A program made the translations under genes and the position numbers. A stretch of 64,000 bases of DNA from Parascedosporium putredinis (taxonomy: Eukaryota; Ascomycota; Sordariomycetes; Microascales; Microascaceae), in the NCBI GenBank assembly GCA_949357655.1, contig CASHTG010000012.1, forward strand, positions 1,860,001 through 1,924,000, read 5' to 3'. Below are positions 46,901 to 60,500 of the stretch, in pieces. The number at the start of each line of letters is the position of its first letter. The stretch's first letter is position 1. The notes under the pieces were generated by a model. The model was not told where the DNA came from and made no database searches. It worked only from the letters and a program-made list of their open reading frames with translations.

Positions 46901-49900
46901 CCCCTCCCCGCGAGACGTAAAGTAGCCTAATCAATATCGTCTTGATGTGATTTGATGGACAATTGGACTGCAATAATAATAGCCATAAGAGGCGGTAGTT
47001 CGTAGAGGACCAGGTGGGAGCAACGCGTTGCAAGAAAACGTCAAAGGTACAGCTTCTTCAAAGGGCTACACTCGATAAATTGGTGTACATTTCAAGTATC
47101 TCGCTTGACGATACAGAAAGACCCAACGTTGGCTCAACTGGTCGCGTGCTATGCTATGGCTATGATACTGTCCTTTGCAACCACGCATGCTCTGTTTTTT
47201 TTTTTTCTGTTTCTTTCTTTTTCGCCAAGTTCAATACTATATATACTACGTCCCCTCAATAGGCCACAAGGTTTATGCGGGTGCTCCGGTTCACCGAAGA
47301 CTCTGTCCGATTTCGTGGGTTGGGACGCGAGTTGGGGTGTAAGTCATCTTCCCCATTGAGGGGACCAGGCCAATTATCCATCAATATAATGTAGTCTTTA
47401 GATTCTTTCTCTCCAGATCGATAGCGTATGTATACGAGCCATCTACCGCGCTAAGGGGGACCTGAGAAGAGTCGACTATTGTAAATCAAAGGCAGGCATG
47501 GAAGCAAAGGAAGGGGCAAAATAAAGGTAGATGAATGACATCAAGTAGTCAAAAGTAATGTCGAGCAGGTAGCGGATAGATTTGAGTCTAAGTTGGCCAG
47601 AGCTGGGCTGGACCGCCTTCGTGGACGAATCTACCGTCTCATCGAGTCTCCCCGTCTGCCAGATTGGGCCCCCAATGATCTGCATCTCTAGTACATGTAA
47701 TAGCTGGACATAGCAATAAGAGGACAAGGAGGTCAGGTATGTGTTCCCAAGAGGTACTGAACGCGTTTTCTTGGGGAAACGGGACTTGGATAGATTGAAT
47801 AAGTCGGAGAAAATAAGAATGAGGAAACTTGATTTCGCGATCGCCAAAATACACCACAACCCGTTGATCGGCATGCTATGGCTCGAACGGCGGCGGGTTG
47901 GATCGGCTGCAGCTCCGGCCGCCCAGATTTCCATGCTGATGCTGGTCTGAAGCAACATTGAATGAATTGATCAATGAAGAACGAGGCTCTAAGATGCTGG
48001 CCGCGGACGAGTCCACTCAAGAAACAGCCATGGGTGTGATATGTGAGTCTCCCTGAGCTGCACTCAACTATTCGTGGAAGTTGAGGTGAGTTGCAGGGCG
48101 GCCTGCTGACGGGCGGGAGAAACAAGTGGCGGTGCGGTGGTGGTCCACAGAGGGGAAACCTGGTCCGTCAACCACGTAGTCCAAGCTCACATCTACAATT
48201 TGACCTCCCCCTCGTCAACTGCCTTGGGTGGTGTGGTGGGGGCCGTTTGAATGCAACGATGGGTGGGACGCCATCAAAACGTCTTGGTGTTGATATTTAG
48301 GCATTTCTGCCTCATAAAACCGTTCCCCGTCGCGGCTTTACGCCCAATGGAATACTCGCGATGAACTGAGCCATCCATCAATGTGTCCAGGGACAGACGT
48401 TTGGTGTAATGTGTATTGACAACCGTTGATGTACCTCTGGCGGTCGTTCCTACCTCTTCTTTCGGCCGCTGGTCTTGCCCTTTATCCATCCACCCAATGA
48501 AGCCTTCCATCCGGTTCCCCCAGCTGGATCCTTTCGGCAGTAGCAAAGCCTTCTACGGAGATGGACGGGAGATCTAGCCTAGATTGGAAAACCCTAGCCC
48601 TGTAGCCCGGTGGTGCTTTATCCAACGAATTCACGAGGTAATAGGTGCTTCAGCTGTTTTAAGCTACCATCAATACATTCAGTACTCCTCGGAGCAGTGG
48701 CGAGGGCTACACAAGACAAGACAAGACTGATCCCACAAGAATTGAGAATGAACAAGGCGGGCGCAATTTTGCGCCGAGAAATCTTGAAGTTTCTACCATA
48801 CTTCACATGTACATCTAGGAATTCATTGAATGGAGCACTTGAGGGGTGGAATGGAGGGGATAGAATTGATCCATCCATTGCATCTGGAAACGTTGGTCAT
48901 TGGACCTATTGTGTACAACTTACCTATTGGACTTACATGGATCCATGTAAACGACACTGCACCACCTCAAGGCGCGACATTCATCTGTTCAGGTTTAATG
49001 TGTGTTCAACCTCATCGCCATTGCTTGAACCTCCGTCTATCTGCTCAGAACAAATTCTAGCAAGTCAACTCTTTTGCACTGCAAAACGCTTCGAATCCTG
49101 GGAACCATTCATCGCATCGATTTATAAGTCCCTACCGAGGTACATAGGTGACGGAAAATGTCGTTGGTCAAAGCGACCAGATTGTAAGGAGTAGAAGGTG
49201 TACCTCGGTACACTAGATCAATTCAAGTTGATATAGCCCCCATCATCATCACCCTGCCCTGTGTACAACACCAACAAAAATCCCTCCCTTTCCCATTTTA
49301 TCCATCCTCGGCCCAAATAGCATAGCGAGGTTGGCGATGGGTGTTGCAAGCATAGTATGACAGTACAACAACAACAGTGCACTAATTGAGTGGCCACAAA
49401 GGATAGTCAAAATGAAGAAACCCATTATGGGGAGGGACTCATCCAGTCCTGATTGCTAAGAAGTGTGTCACCAAGTTCACTCTAGTTGGCGATACGCGAG
49501 TATCGGCGATTTACGGCGGTATACGCACCCGTTGTTCAATGGGATTGATATCTGTATGTATGGATGCTTATGCCACGACATCTTCATGTAGGGCGTGGCG
49601 TATTCGCGCGCTGCAGGAGAGGCTTTCGGCGCTTCATGATAGTGCCCGTACGATGGGCCACTTTAACTTCATTCCGTAATTGACCCATGTGGGTGTAAAA
49701 GCCAGTCGGAAAAAGACATGCGCTATATTGCAGCCCAGCCCTACCAAGGGAAACTGCGAGGGAACAAAGGAGAGGAAGGCAATTGTTGATAGTGCATGTT
49801 CTACAAGCACACAACTCGCCCACCCTATCCGGAGTACTGCATGGGCATTATCTAAATCGAAGCCAACGGCTCACTTTGCAAATACATCACAGTGTAGAGA

Positions 49901-52900
49901 AAGGCCGACCTTCGACGGAGCAGTTGGATACAAGAGATACATTCACCATGTACCTTGCGATGGTAAGAATTGCGTATCTTTTGCCGGCATGGGCACGCGT
50001 CGTGCTCGTTCCCGTTCGACTCGGCACAAGGGAGATTTCAAATCTGGGGAAAGGCCCAATCAACGACAAGCGAGCAGCATGGAGCCTGCGCTGTCTGCCG
50101 GCATCCGACATTGACAGGGCGGGATGTGTCCCCGTCGACCTGGGATGGCGCTTTGCCTCGGAATCCTGGTACCTACGATGAAGGGAGGGGGACGATGCTT
50201 GCTATGTGGTTTTTGGCGGCGGCATCTGGCTAAATCACCGGCCCATGTGGTGCTGCTCTCATGAGCGAAGCAACCACAGAAGGGGGAATAGAAGCCAAAG
50301 AGCGCATGGTATGACGTCTAACAGAGCATTGAATGAATATGTTTATGGATGTCTGCGCACCTATAACGGTATACATTGAGACTCATTGATGCCTACACCG
50401 ACAGATGGCACAGCAGTATGCTGTGGCAAGAAAGGCCGTGGTCCCCTAAATATTGATCAGTTGTGGTCCTCGTCTACATGTGGTGCCTGTCGCGGTGTGA
50501 AGGAGATCAGATAAAGGCCCTTAGCCCCTTACTTCTCTTCTTGTTACCATGTCTCAGTCGAGGAACGCCTACTAAGGCCCGGATCTTAGGTATGATGAGA
50601 TAGGTATTGCTATGTTGTATTATCTCTTATGGAGTTGGATCAATTAGTTGTAAAGCTGTCTGGTAATGTCGAGGGTCCAAGGGGGAGAGAAACACACAGC
50701 CTAGAAACACACGGCCTGCAGACCACTCGATCCGCCACCGCCGTTCAGATGGCCCAAGGTACCTACGGATCCATTAGGAAAGCAACCAGCCAGCCGTCCA
50801 GGGATTACTTATGATTCCTCGCCCTCTTAAGCCGCACCTGAAGGCCAAGAAACAACATACAAGATGAATGGATCCATGGCCTGGCTCGGAGTACTTGGAT
50901 AAGGTTACTTCGAATGATGCTCGCCGGCCGTGCTCCGGTTGACACTTCCGAATTTTACTCAATTAGGGAAAAGAGGGCCGTCAAGGGGGTTAGGGAGGGT
51001 TGGATCACACCCACCAACACACTGGTGCTTGATCTGAAGTGGTATTCTCCCGTTACACGGAGATCAGGCCAGGGTTCCTTGTGGATGCGTCCTGCGTGGG
51101 GATGGCTGTCAGCGGGGGCGACGGTGCAGCAAGCAGGCACATCAGGGGAAGGGGGAGAGGGAAAGAAGAAATCTTATTTGGTGGGCGAATGGGGGAACAG
51201 GGGCTTTCGAGAAGGGGGCGCAGTTAGCCTACCTCGAAAGGCATCGAAAGCATATCGTTCAGCAAATGCGGTGAGGCGTGGTAGCATTGACAGAGCATTG
51301 ATGATGCCTTGTCGTTTTTCAACGACAATATCGACGACGGTTGTGCTCGCGGGGAAGAGGGGCTTAAGCTAGCAATATCACAGCCACATACAGATACAGA
51401 CTCGTTAGGCTTTTACTCCCACCTTCCTCTTGTTGGCCTTTTGCCTTCAGAGGAAGGAACGAGACCGTACATGTACACTCTTTTGGACGTTTCTAGATAC
51501 ATTAGAACTAATGACCCATTCCTTCACCAACGCCTGATCCTAGCCTTTCCTTCGAGATCAGAATAGAGAAAGAACAAGGCAAATAGGCCAAAGTTTGGTT
51601 CAGCTAAATTTCCATCCGTCTTGACAAATGCGTTCGTCATCAGCGAGCCCAAGAAAAAAAAACTAAGAGAAAAAGATGGAAATGCCCCACAGTGTTCTTG
51701 GGCCAGTTAATCCCTTTTAATCAGGGAATTTTCAAAATTTCCCCATGTGCTCCAAGTCAAGACATGTTTCATCAGCGTTGATTCGTCCTCTCCGTTCGTG
51801 GAACCGGAGGGGTGTCGACGCAATCTGGATAAAATGGTGGGGGACAGCCGGAGCATGTGGGATTTTCTCGGAGAGGGATCCTCCATCCATGGATGGGAAT
51901 GGGTGTGAACATGTCGGGCTGGTCATCACCACCCTCTTGCCGACCAGGTCGACATATCTGGAGGTAATAAGAGCTACATCAATGCTGCTCGACAGCAACA
52001 CGCGACAGCAAAGCCAAGAAAACCAACACCCGGACGACGTGGAGATCCATTTTACCCCAACAGGCCAACTTCATCAGTTGCCAACCACGGCGGTGGATTA
52101 TATTAGCAATAGCATCACCTAGTCCCTTTCTACTAATTCCAATACATCATGTTGTCGAGTGGCTGCACGAGTGGCTGGATGTAGATTGTCCACATGTATG
52201 CCAAGTAGCCAGAGACAGGTCGAGGTCCTGGCAGAGGTCGAATGCTCGAGGCGCGTCGTTTGGGGCTGCAATGCCATGGATCAATGAAAGGTGCCTTTCG
52301 TTGCGTTGCCGCCCTTAGCTATAACTTGCCTAGAAAAGAGCCACACCCTTTTCAGTCTAAATGTCCACATAGGACTCTCCTGATCTCCGCCTCGCTAGTG
52401 AAAATTTGAAAATGAGAAGCTAAAATTCCAGAAATAAACAGTGAAGGGGGAAGCAAAGGGACATCATGATGCCATGCCGGGAATGTGAGAGGTCTAGTCT
52501 AGCACCTTGCCGGCTTTGACAACTGAACACGCACAGGCAAAGGGCAGATGGGGCCCGCAACGAGATCATGGCTACCCTTTTCCTTTCTATTCTCTCTTCT
52601 TCTCTGCTAAAACGCTTCCTCTCGACTTGACTTGGGCTTTAGTGTCCACCCCGAGGTGCTTTTGGTGCTGGCGCCGGCTGCACGTGGCTGGCCGTTACGC
52701 AGTTCCGAGAACGCAATGCAACGACCCGTCGCTATCAAGTGGTGGAATGGGCAACTTCGTTCCTTTGTCCACCAGCACGGGAATCCTTGGCGTAACCGTC
52801 ACGGGATAGCGCAAAGTCGATGTGAAGACACGACGCTGTACGGTACTCTGACAAGACATTCATGATGAAACCAGCTGTGGACGAGGGTCGGTGTTGAGCC

Positions 52901-55538
52901 GAAAACAGAAGGCGAATCCTGCCCATGAGGTCCACCCTCGACTCCCGCTTGAAGCCGTGCTCATTAAAACGAACCCTGGAGGCGAACTGGGGCAAGTAGG
53001 GCGCGGGACACATTCACTGTTTTCGCCTCAGCTGCAGGTGACCCCAATTCCATCCCCAAAACTTCCCGTCCAGGCTTTGGCGGGCAAGGAGGGGAGCACC
53101 AGGACGGCCGACGCGGGAAGAATGGGGAGCTCGACAAAGCTGTCTGATGCGACGCGGACAGGTGGGGCGCCAGCCCGCCTTTGAGGCGAAACGGAGCAAC
53201 CGATAAGCCGGAAAACATGAGGCCCTTCTTGTCTCGTGACTAGATGTGAATCCGTAGGCCTTCAATCAGAGCTTCTTCTAGATTTGTCGTCCGACCCGAC
53301 TTGTATCTGGCAAGTTGCCTGGTGGTTAGCGAGGGCAATGTTTCGTGGCTTCAATAACACCATAGTATTGAGAGTGAGTGGAAGCCGAAGAAAGTCCATG
53401 ATAGCTAATTCATACTTAGATAGGAAATCACCTGAGGGTGTATAAGAAAGAACGTAAGGGATTAGATCCCTTGGATCCATAGATAACCACCACCATTATA
53501 GCCGCCATTGGCAGACTGCCGAAAAACGCCCAACACCGTATTATCTACCTAGAGGAGGGGTATTTGTTCTATCAACAACAAGCAATCGTAATAAAGCTGA
53601 CGCGTAGGTTGGTTCCTCAGACACACTAGCATACAGTAGACCGGCCTCGACCGCATCCATCCCTACGCAGTCAACGAGGGTGGGCTGATCGGGGCAACGC
53701 GAGGGAAGTTTGTGAGGAAGCAAAGAACCTATAGTTTCTACATCGGATAGAGTGTGATGTGATGAGATCTGTGAATATTCGACATACGTCTCATTGAAGG
53801 TTTGCCACTCATCAATCCACCCGACGCAATCCGGCCAAGGGTAGAGGACTCAAAGAACAGCCCTCTTCTTCGCACGAAAACAGAAGAAAACTTTCATAGA
53901 CGGTGATTATTTCGCGTGATGGAGCAAGATTCTCCGCCTTTTCTCTTCCCCCGACTTGGCGGGTAGCCGCACGCGGAGACTTCAGATCCCCTGCGCCACG
54001 TATGGAAGCTTTACCTCGGGGGTGAATTGTATGTGGAAGAGAATGCACATGAGAGTCGCATGAGAACCTGATAGTCCACCTATCCCATATCAAGGTTGTC
54101 TCACATGAAAATAAGAGGAATGGGAGGGGTTTCCAGGTGAAGATCCGAGACGTTCCACCGCCAAAGTGTGAGTACCACTCGGGAACGAAAGGTTGCGATG
54201 ATGTGACGCAGATAGACTCAGGCATGCATTCATCAGGTAGTCGCCTAGCCCTCATGTCCACCCACCACTCATCTACTTAGATCTTGTCCAAGCACTGTCG
54301 GGTTTTGACGGACCCTTCCAGGAAACATGGGAGGTGGAGTGGAGGGGGCCAGATAGGAGGGCGGGACAATGACCCGCTTCGACCTACCCTTTCATACCAA
54401 CATTGAAGGGTTTGGAGGGGGATATAGAGAGAAGAGAGAGGGAGAAGGGGGCGTGAGGACCGCGGGGGAACCCAGTAGCGGGTAGCTTGTGATGGCGACT
54501 TGGAGGCTGGCCAAGGAAGTTGTGCCCCTCCGTCCACTGAAGTTGCTGCGAGGAGGCCATTCTCTCAGCTGTAGATGACCAGAATATGTACTGGACGAGA
54601 CAACACTCTGCATCTACACTCTCCACACAAGTCGCGAACGGCGCTGTCCACTAGGTGCACACCTCAACTAGCAACAGTGAGGATTCACTCATGGCGCTAT
54701 AGAGAGACGCGGGTGATAGCCAGTATCTTGCCGATAGAGTGCGCTGCTGGCTGGCCTTGACCCACCGCGTCAGAGCCATCCATCAATGTAATGGAGACTC
54801 GGGACGACGGAGCTTGTGTCCTGAGTGAACACGAAAAACGTGTGTTGGGCGGGATGATTGAAGGGCTTTCTGTGTGGCCTTGAGCTAATGCGTGCCCTAG
54901 GTAGGGGTGCAGTCATCTACTGTACGTCATTGAGGAAGGGGCTTCACTGGATTGTTGTAAACAGAAGGAGCAACACTGAGTTTTCAGAGGGCATGAAAAG
55001 TCGGAAGGAGGGCGATCAGACGAGCCGCGACGCTCAAGACGGGTAAGCGGGTTGGTCCCCTAAAAGGTGCACCACAGAGCCCAACCAACTTCGGCGGTGG
55101 ATCTGAACTGGAGACAATTTTCTCAATGGGCATTCTGTGCGAATATCCACCCCTCCAGTCTCTCTCGTCGCGGAGGTGGCAGATGTCTTCCAAGGAAAAG
55201 ATCTCGGGTAAGGAGCCTCCCATGATACGCGGCCTGGAGCGCTTGACCTGGAGTGCTTGAGTCGAACGGATAACACGGAGACTCGGCAGCCTGGGCCCCA
55301 TATTTTTGACGGCTCAGGATGCTTATGACACAAACCCTCGGCCCGGCCTAGGTGGAATCCAATATCCTCTTCTCCTTAGTTATCCCTTCTCCCAAGGCAA
55401 GGCGTCGAGGACCGCCAACTAGAGCAACCTGGGGCTGTCAATGGACCCTGCGAGATCTTGCATCGACCGACCTACACCGACAGCCGCTAACAGTCTGGCA
55501 GACCATCGAGTTACATCTATGAACATCCATGGATCCAT
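43923..55538. repeat. Dispersed ATGGATCCAT / ATCCATGGAT palindromes
   Basis: ATGGATCCAT starts at 44737, 45386, 45829, 48937, 50868 and 55529. ATCCATGGAT starts at 43923, 45442, 51885 and 55525; the copies at 55525 and 55529 overlap. Partial forms (CCATCCATCAATG at 48372 and 54777, GGATCCAT at 50767 and 53464) are also present. The spacing is irregular, so this is neither a tandem array nor a CRISPR. A given 10-mer is expected about 0.06 times in 64 kb of equal-base random sequence. Confidence 0.75.
49133..49210. repeat. 12-bp inverted repeat
   Basis: TACCGAGGTACA at 49133-49144 is the exact reverse complement of TGTACCTCGGTA at 49199-49210. The second arm sits inside a shorter hairpin, GTGTACC-TC-GGTACAC (49198-49213). 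It could form a stem-loop in a transcript. It lies in the gene desert with no coding context. Confidence 0.6.
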
Positions 55539-57549
55539 TGGATTAAGGTGGCAGAGCCTCACGCCAGAGCTGTAAATCAAGCATCCAGTGTATCCAGAGA
55601 TCGACCCGGTCAAGCTTCACTCACGCGCACAGGACGAGGTCGTGTAATAGATCCACGGACCACTGCTCGTCTACCGTACAGCACGAGGTCAAGGAGGAGA
55701 AGAGAAAAGAACCAGACCGTCATATCCACTATGTCTGGCTCCATGAGCGATCCGGCAATCTATTGCCTACCGACCCTTTGACAACAAAGGGGCCCTTGTC
55801 CAGGAATTCGCAGCTCCGCCTGCCGCCCGACTTTCCTGTTTCGGCTCGCCATCATTGATTGATCGTTTAGATTGCAATGTATCGCTGTCCATTCGGGGCA
55901 GCCGCCAGCCTCGACACGTCCCGTCTTTCCATCGAGCACCTCGTTACCACCAGACCAGCACTCGACATACCGTCCTCCCCCACACGCCTGGCCCAATGAC
56001 TCCTCGCAAAAATAAATGGCGGTGCACACGCGACGGGACTCTCTTGATTTCATCCCTTTCACAGCACATGATGGCAAGTGACAAGGGCCCCTCCCCCGCC
56101 GAACGAAGCTTGCTTGCTTCAAATTGCTTGGTAGTGCAAACACCTCTGCTGCAATGGACAAGCGATCGAGTCGCTTATCCGCCAGCATTTTTACCCACTC
56201 CGCCCGCGCCGCCGCTCTTCCATTTTCATGTTTCTTTTAATATCCAAATGCTCCCTGCGTCTTCTTCTCCCTTCGCCATCTGCTGCTGGAAGCTCCACAT
56301 GACACTGGAGTGCATGTGGGCATGTGTGGGGTTTTCTACGCGATGCTGTTGCTAGACTCGTCGCTTATTCTAGCATTCGTCATGGGCGCACTTTGTCTGC
56401 TGTATCATGGGAGTTTATGAGAGCTTGCGCAGGTGCCAACTTGACTGGTGGGCTTAATCGTTTGCGGGAGAGCGGTTGCTCCTTTGGGAACCACGCGGGG
56501 CCCATGCCGAGCCTTCAAGTGACCCTCTTGGCTTCCAAGATCTGACCCCAATCCAACTTTGACGTTGACTTCAGCATGTTTATTCTTTTGGGGGTTTAGA
56601 TCTGACGTGGGTGCGTCCGAGGGTTACACGGCACGTCGGAATACCGGGCTTTCTTATCAATCAACGTCCAAAGTCTTGCAATCGTCAACGGCGATGTCGC
56701 TTCGATGATCTCTCTTTCGTGATTGCAGGCACTGGTCGCAGGGTCGTAGGGTGCCAGTCGGCCTGAATGTCCCACGACGGCCCAACTCACTCGGCCGATG
56801 GCCACCAAATTTCCTCTGAGATTTGCTCGGGCGGATTAAACCTGGGCTCGATTTCCCACGCCCCGGTACAACCATGGTTTCAATTATCAATTATCCTCAT
56901 GTTCAAAAGGTCTTGCCTTGGCTTTCCTAGGGCTGGGCAGAATGGGACCCAGACCCTTGGGCGCACATCTCCATCTCTGTCTCCGTCTGGGGTGCCAGTG
57001 CCATCGCAGTTCTACTCCACATCTATCTATCTGTCTCTTTCGCTACCGCTCTTCGCTTTCTTACTTTCATCACATTGATGCAAACCGCCGTTACTTTGTG
57101 AATTTGTCGAATCTTTGCTAATGCTTACAGATCTTACAGATCGAGCAACGGGCCCTGGCCTCATTTGAAATCATCTGTTGACGATGCATCATTGTTTTTC
57201 TTTGAGAATCTCGCATTTGGGCCCCATCCTCTCCTTGTATCTCTCTTTCTTCTCAAGTATGCAACCTAAAGGTGAACAAGAGAAAAAGAGAAAGAGAGGA
57301 AAGAGAGAAAAAGAGAGAAAAAAAGAGGCAAAGAAAAGACGCATAAAGGTGAGGGAGCGTTCCTTCGCTCGCCTCTTCCCCTCTTCGGGTTCGGCGCCGG
57401 TGTAACTCCTTATCCTGTCCATTAACTATCTATTATGGATACGAGAAATCAAAAACAAAAAGTCAGATTGTGTCTTGCATAGTCCGTATGATGCCGGAAA
57501 TTCACTCCTCTTGCAAGGATAGAGGGATGTAGGCATCGTCGCTGAACCC

Positions 57550-60500
57550 TTACGCAGTTTCCCCACGTCTTGCCTGGGCGAGCTGCCAGAACTTTCCAAG
57601 TCTTTCTTTCTTCGTCTTGGCCTCGACCCGGGGCATGGGGGATAACATATCTGCGTGGCGCTTGCAGTACTCGAGCACATTATGGTAGCGGCAACGGCAC
57701 TGCGTCTCCGCGTGGAGGGCGCACGGCAGCATCCTATACCTACATTCGCAGGATTTGACCCCTTGGTCGTTCGCCTCGTTCCTCTGTGTTTGTCTCTCTA
57801 GCATATCCTTAGCATCTTCTTCCAGCAAGCGTACCATCTTGCCGTAGAGGGAGTTCTGTCGCCACCTGTCAGAGTCATACCATGTGGTTCTGCGAATGGC
57901 GGCAAAGGCCTCGGTGGTGTCGCCCGTCGAATACAGGGCCAGCATGCCCTGAAGCACCTGGATGCTCCCCACAGCTCGCCGTCAAAGGTCTCGGGCTTCG
58001 CTGCCCGGAGCAGACGTATGGCGTGGCTCATGGTGGTTTGGGCATTCGCCCAGTCGCAGTCTTTGATCGCTCGGAGGACGGCGAGCCTCTGCTGCTGAAT
58101 CGCCGTAACCACCCAGAAATTGTCGACGTCGGCCTTCGTGAGCGGAGGCTCTCTTGAGTCGTCAAACATCATGCCCTTCTCCGGCCCGTACGCATCACGT
58201 ACGGTTTGAAAGAGAGACTTCATGTTGTCAATCCTTGCTTTAATCTGAGAGCTAAGCTGATGCATCGGCCCTTTTGTCGTGAGCACATTGCTCAACGCCT
58301 CTTGGAGTTGCTGCACATGTGTTTCCAGTTGCTGCCTGGTTGCGGCTTCTTCTACTCCAGTCCAGATATCCTTGGTGACCCTGATGTGTTGAGATTGCGG
58401 CCTTTTCGCTTTTTCGAGCGTCTCTCTGAGCTTCTCTTCGTGCTCTCGTAATTTGCGCTCTTGTTTTTCAATCACCTCGCGCTGCTCTTGGAGCTGGGTA
58501 ACGCTATTGACTAGCCCTATCCTCTCCGTTTCGTGCGTCTCTCGGACGAGCGTCAGCTCTTGTCGTAGCTGCCGGCTCTCTTGTGCCGCGTGTTCGTAGT
58601 CGGTTTGCAATGCGGCCCCCTTCTCTTCAGCTTTGACGAGCATTCTTTCGACTCTCGCCTTCTCCTTAAGGGTGGTTTTAAGAACTAGGTCGGCATCCTG
58701 AATTGCACCATTGTCGATGACAATAAGCTCGGCAAGCTTCTCGTGTTTCTCCAAGAGCTCTTGGCAAGCTTTGGCTGACTGGGAGAGCTCCTGTGACTGT
58801 TTCTTGATCTGGAACTCGAGGCTACAAATCTTAGCCTGGCCATCCGTTCTTTCCGAGACTTGCTTCTCGTGGGCTACCTCGGTGGCCAACTTCACGTCGT
58901 CCAGCTCAAACTGGAGCTCCAATTCTCGAGCCTCTAATATAGACATCTTCGTCTGCAAAGTGTCGACTTCGCTTTGTAGGCAGATGATCCGCTGTTCTGC
59001 GGCATCGAGCTCCGCCTCTGCCTCTTCGACGGCCCGCCTCATACTGCTCATCTGGCTCTCGAGACCGGAAAGCTGGGCGACCGCTTCAAACGTTTCTTTC
59101 TTGTAGCTGTGGCACGCCGTGGCCGCTGGTCCTAGCTTGGCATTTTCTTTCCTCAACTTCTCGGTGATGGCTTGATGCTTCTCGAGCTCTGCAGTAAGCA
59201 TGGCAGTCGTTTGAACGAGCATTTCATACGTCATGTTCTGCGAGTCACGGGCAGTTGCGAGCCCTTCAGAGTCGGAAACCCCAAACTTCCTTCTCACTTT
59301 ACTAAGCTCTTCTCTGAGCTCTTCGCATTCCTTTTCGCGCGTGAGGAGAGCGTCTTTATGCGCTTTGCAATCTCTCAACGCGTCCTCCCGTTCTCGTTTC
59401 GCTTGCTCGAGCGCGCTCCTCTTCTCTTGGTAAAGGGTACGATTCAGCAAGGTCTTCTCGTCCGCAAAGTTCTGCTCCAGCGCCCAGCACTTTTTGCGCA
59501 GGGCGACGCGTGCGGTCTCTGCAACCTGCGTCCGGTGGAGGAGTTCCTTGTGGGACTGGACAAATTTCTGGAGGACGGCCTGGTACTCTTGCCGCTGTTT
59601 GGTGACGCCTGACTTGACGCGGAGAATCTTTTCGGCCATTTTGGCAAGGCTTCCGTATTCGACATCCCATGCCGTGCCAAGATCTTCCATGATGTTCTCC
59701 GACATAGCCTCCGGCTCATCGTGGGAGAAGTCTTCTCCCTCCACTACGTCTCCAATCATGCCATCTTAGCAAATACCCAAATTTACGTGTACGGGGTGGA
59801 GCAGATTCGTCGCCGGGGTTGGGGGTTGGGTGAGGGGTTCTTGACTTACACGCTGCGAGCCTATCTGAGAGGCGTTGAATCTCAGCCTCCTTGGCTTTCA
59901 CGATCCTGACCAGGTCCCAGGGGATTGTGGGGATTCGCCACTTTCAAGTGGTCCTGAACCGTAGCTCTAGCGAGCGTGATCTCACGCGAGGCACCATCGA
60001 CCTTCTTTCGAATGTCGTAGAATATCCGGGCAGCGGCTTTCGTGGCGAGGTCATGCATGCGAGTATCCTCGTCCGTGCCTCGGTATGCCGCCGCTTCAAG
60101 ATAACCCTTATCAGCGAGGTTATCGCAGATACCATTAATCGTGTCTGATAGCGTGGAGACCATGGTCTCGACGGACTCGAGGCCGCGTTCCGCGGCAGTT
60201 TTGTAAGCATGAACGTGGGCGATGTCGATTTTGTCGTCCTCGTCCATTTTCGAGGCGGGTGTCGCGTCCTCGAGGAGTTTCTGGGTGGCATCAAGACACA
60301 TGACCATGGCTTCCTGTAGAGCCATGGCCGCCTCTAGGTCGGCGTCCGAGTGTTTATCCTCTCGTGGGTCGGACTGAGAGTTCTCGTCGGATTCAGTATC
60401 CTCTTCCCTACCAGCCGGCCGCTCTTTTGTCCCAAAGATATCCATTTCGGACCCAAGCAGCGGCGATTTTCCCTCTTCCGCCCCGTCACCGTCCCCATCC

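Larger units (their letters stand above)
42588..57549. other. 15-kb gene desert with dispersed palindromic motifs
   Basis: The whole interval between the ferric reductase start and the 3' end of the giant coiled-coil gene has no frame with a recognisable domain, no multi-exon structure and no pair of frames that join by the one-base-loss pattern seen in the real genes. Base composition is mixed, not strongly AT-rich. GA-rich tracts occur around 43120-43160 and a T run at 47194-47206. The palindromes ATGGATCCAT and ATCCATGGAT recur (listed separately). It could be a long regulatory region, non-coding transcripts, or old decayed repeats; I cannot tell which. Confidence 0.6.

Noticed and set aside
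43923..55538. CRISPR-like or satellite array
   Set aside because: The motif copies are irregularly spaced and only about 10 bp long with unrelated flanks, and this is a eukaryotic genome.
42588..57549. Many 60-190-codon frames in the desert (for example 44503-44790, 48610-49194)
   Set aside because: No domains, no splice logic, and no neighbouring frames that join by the one-base-loss pattern; composition is that expected of random open frames.
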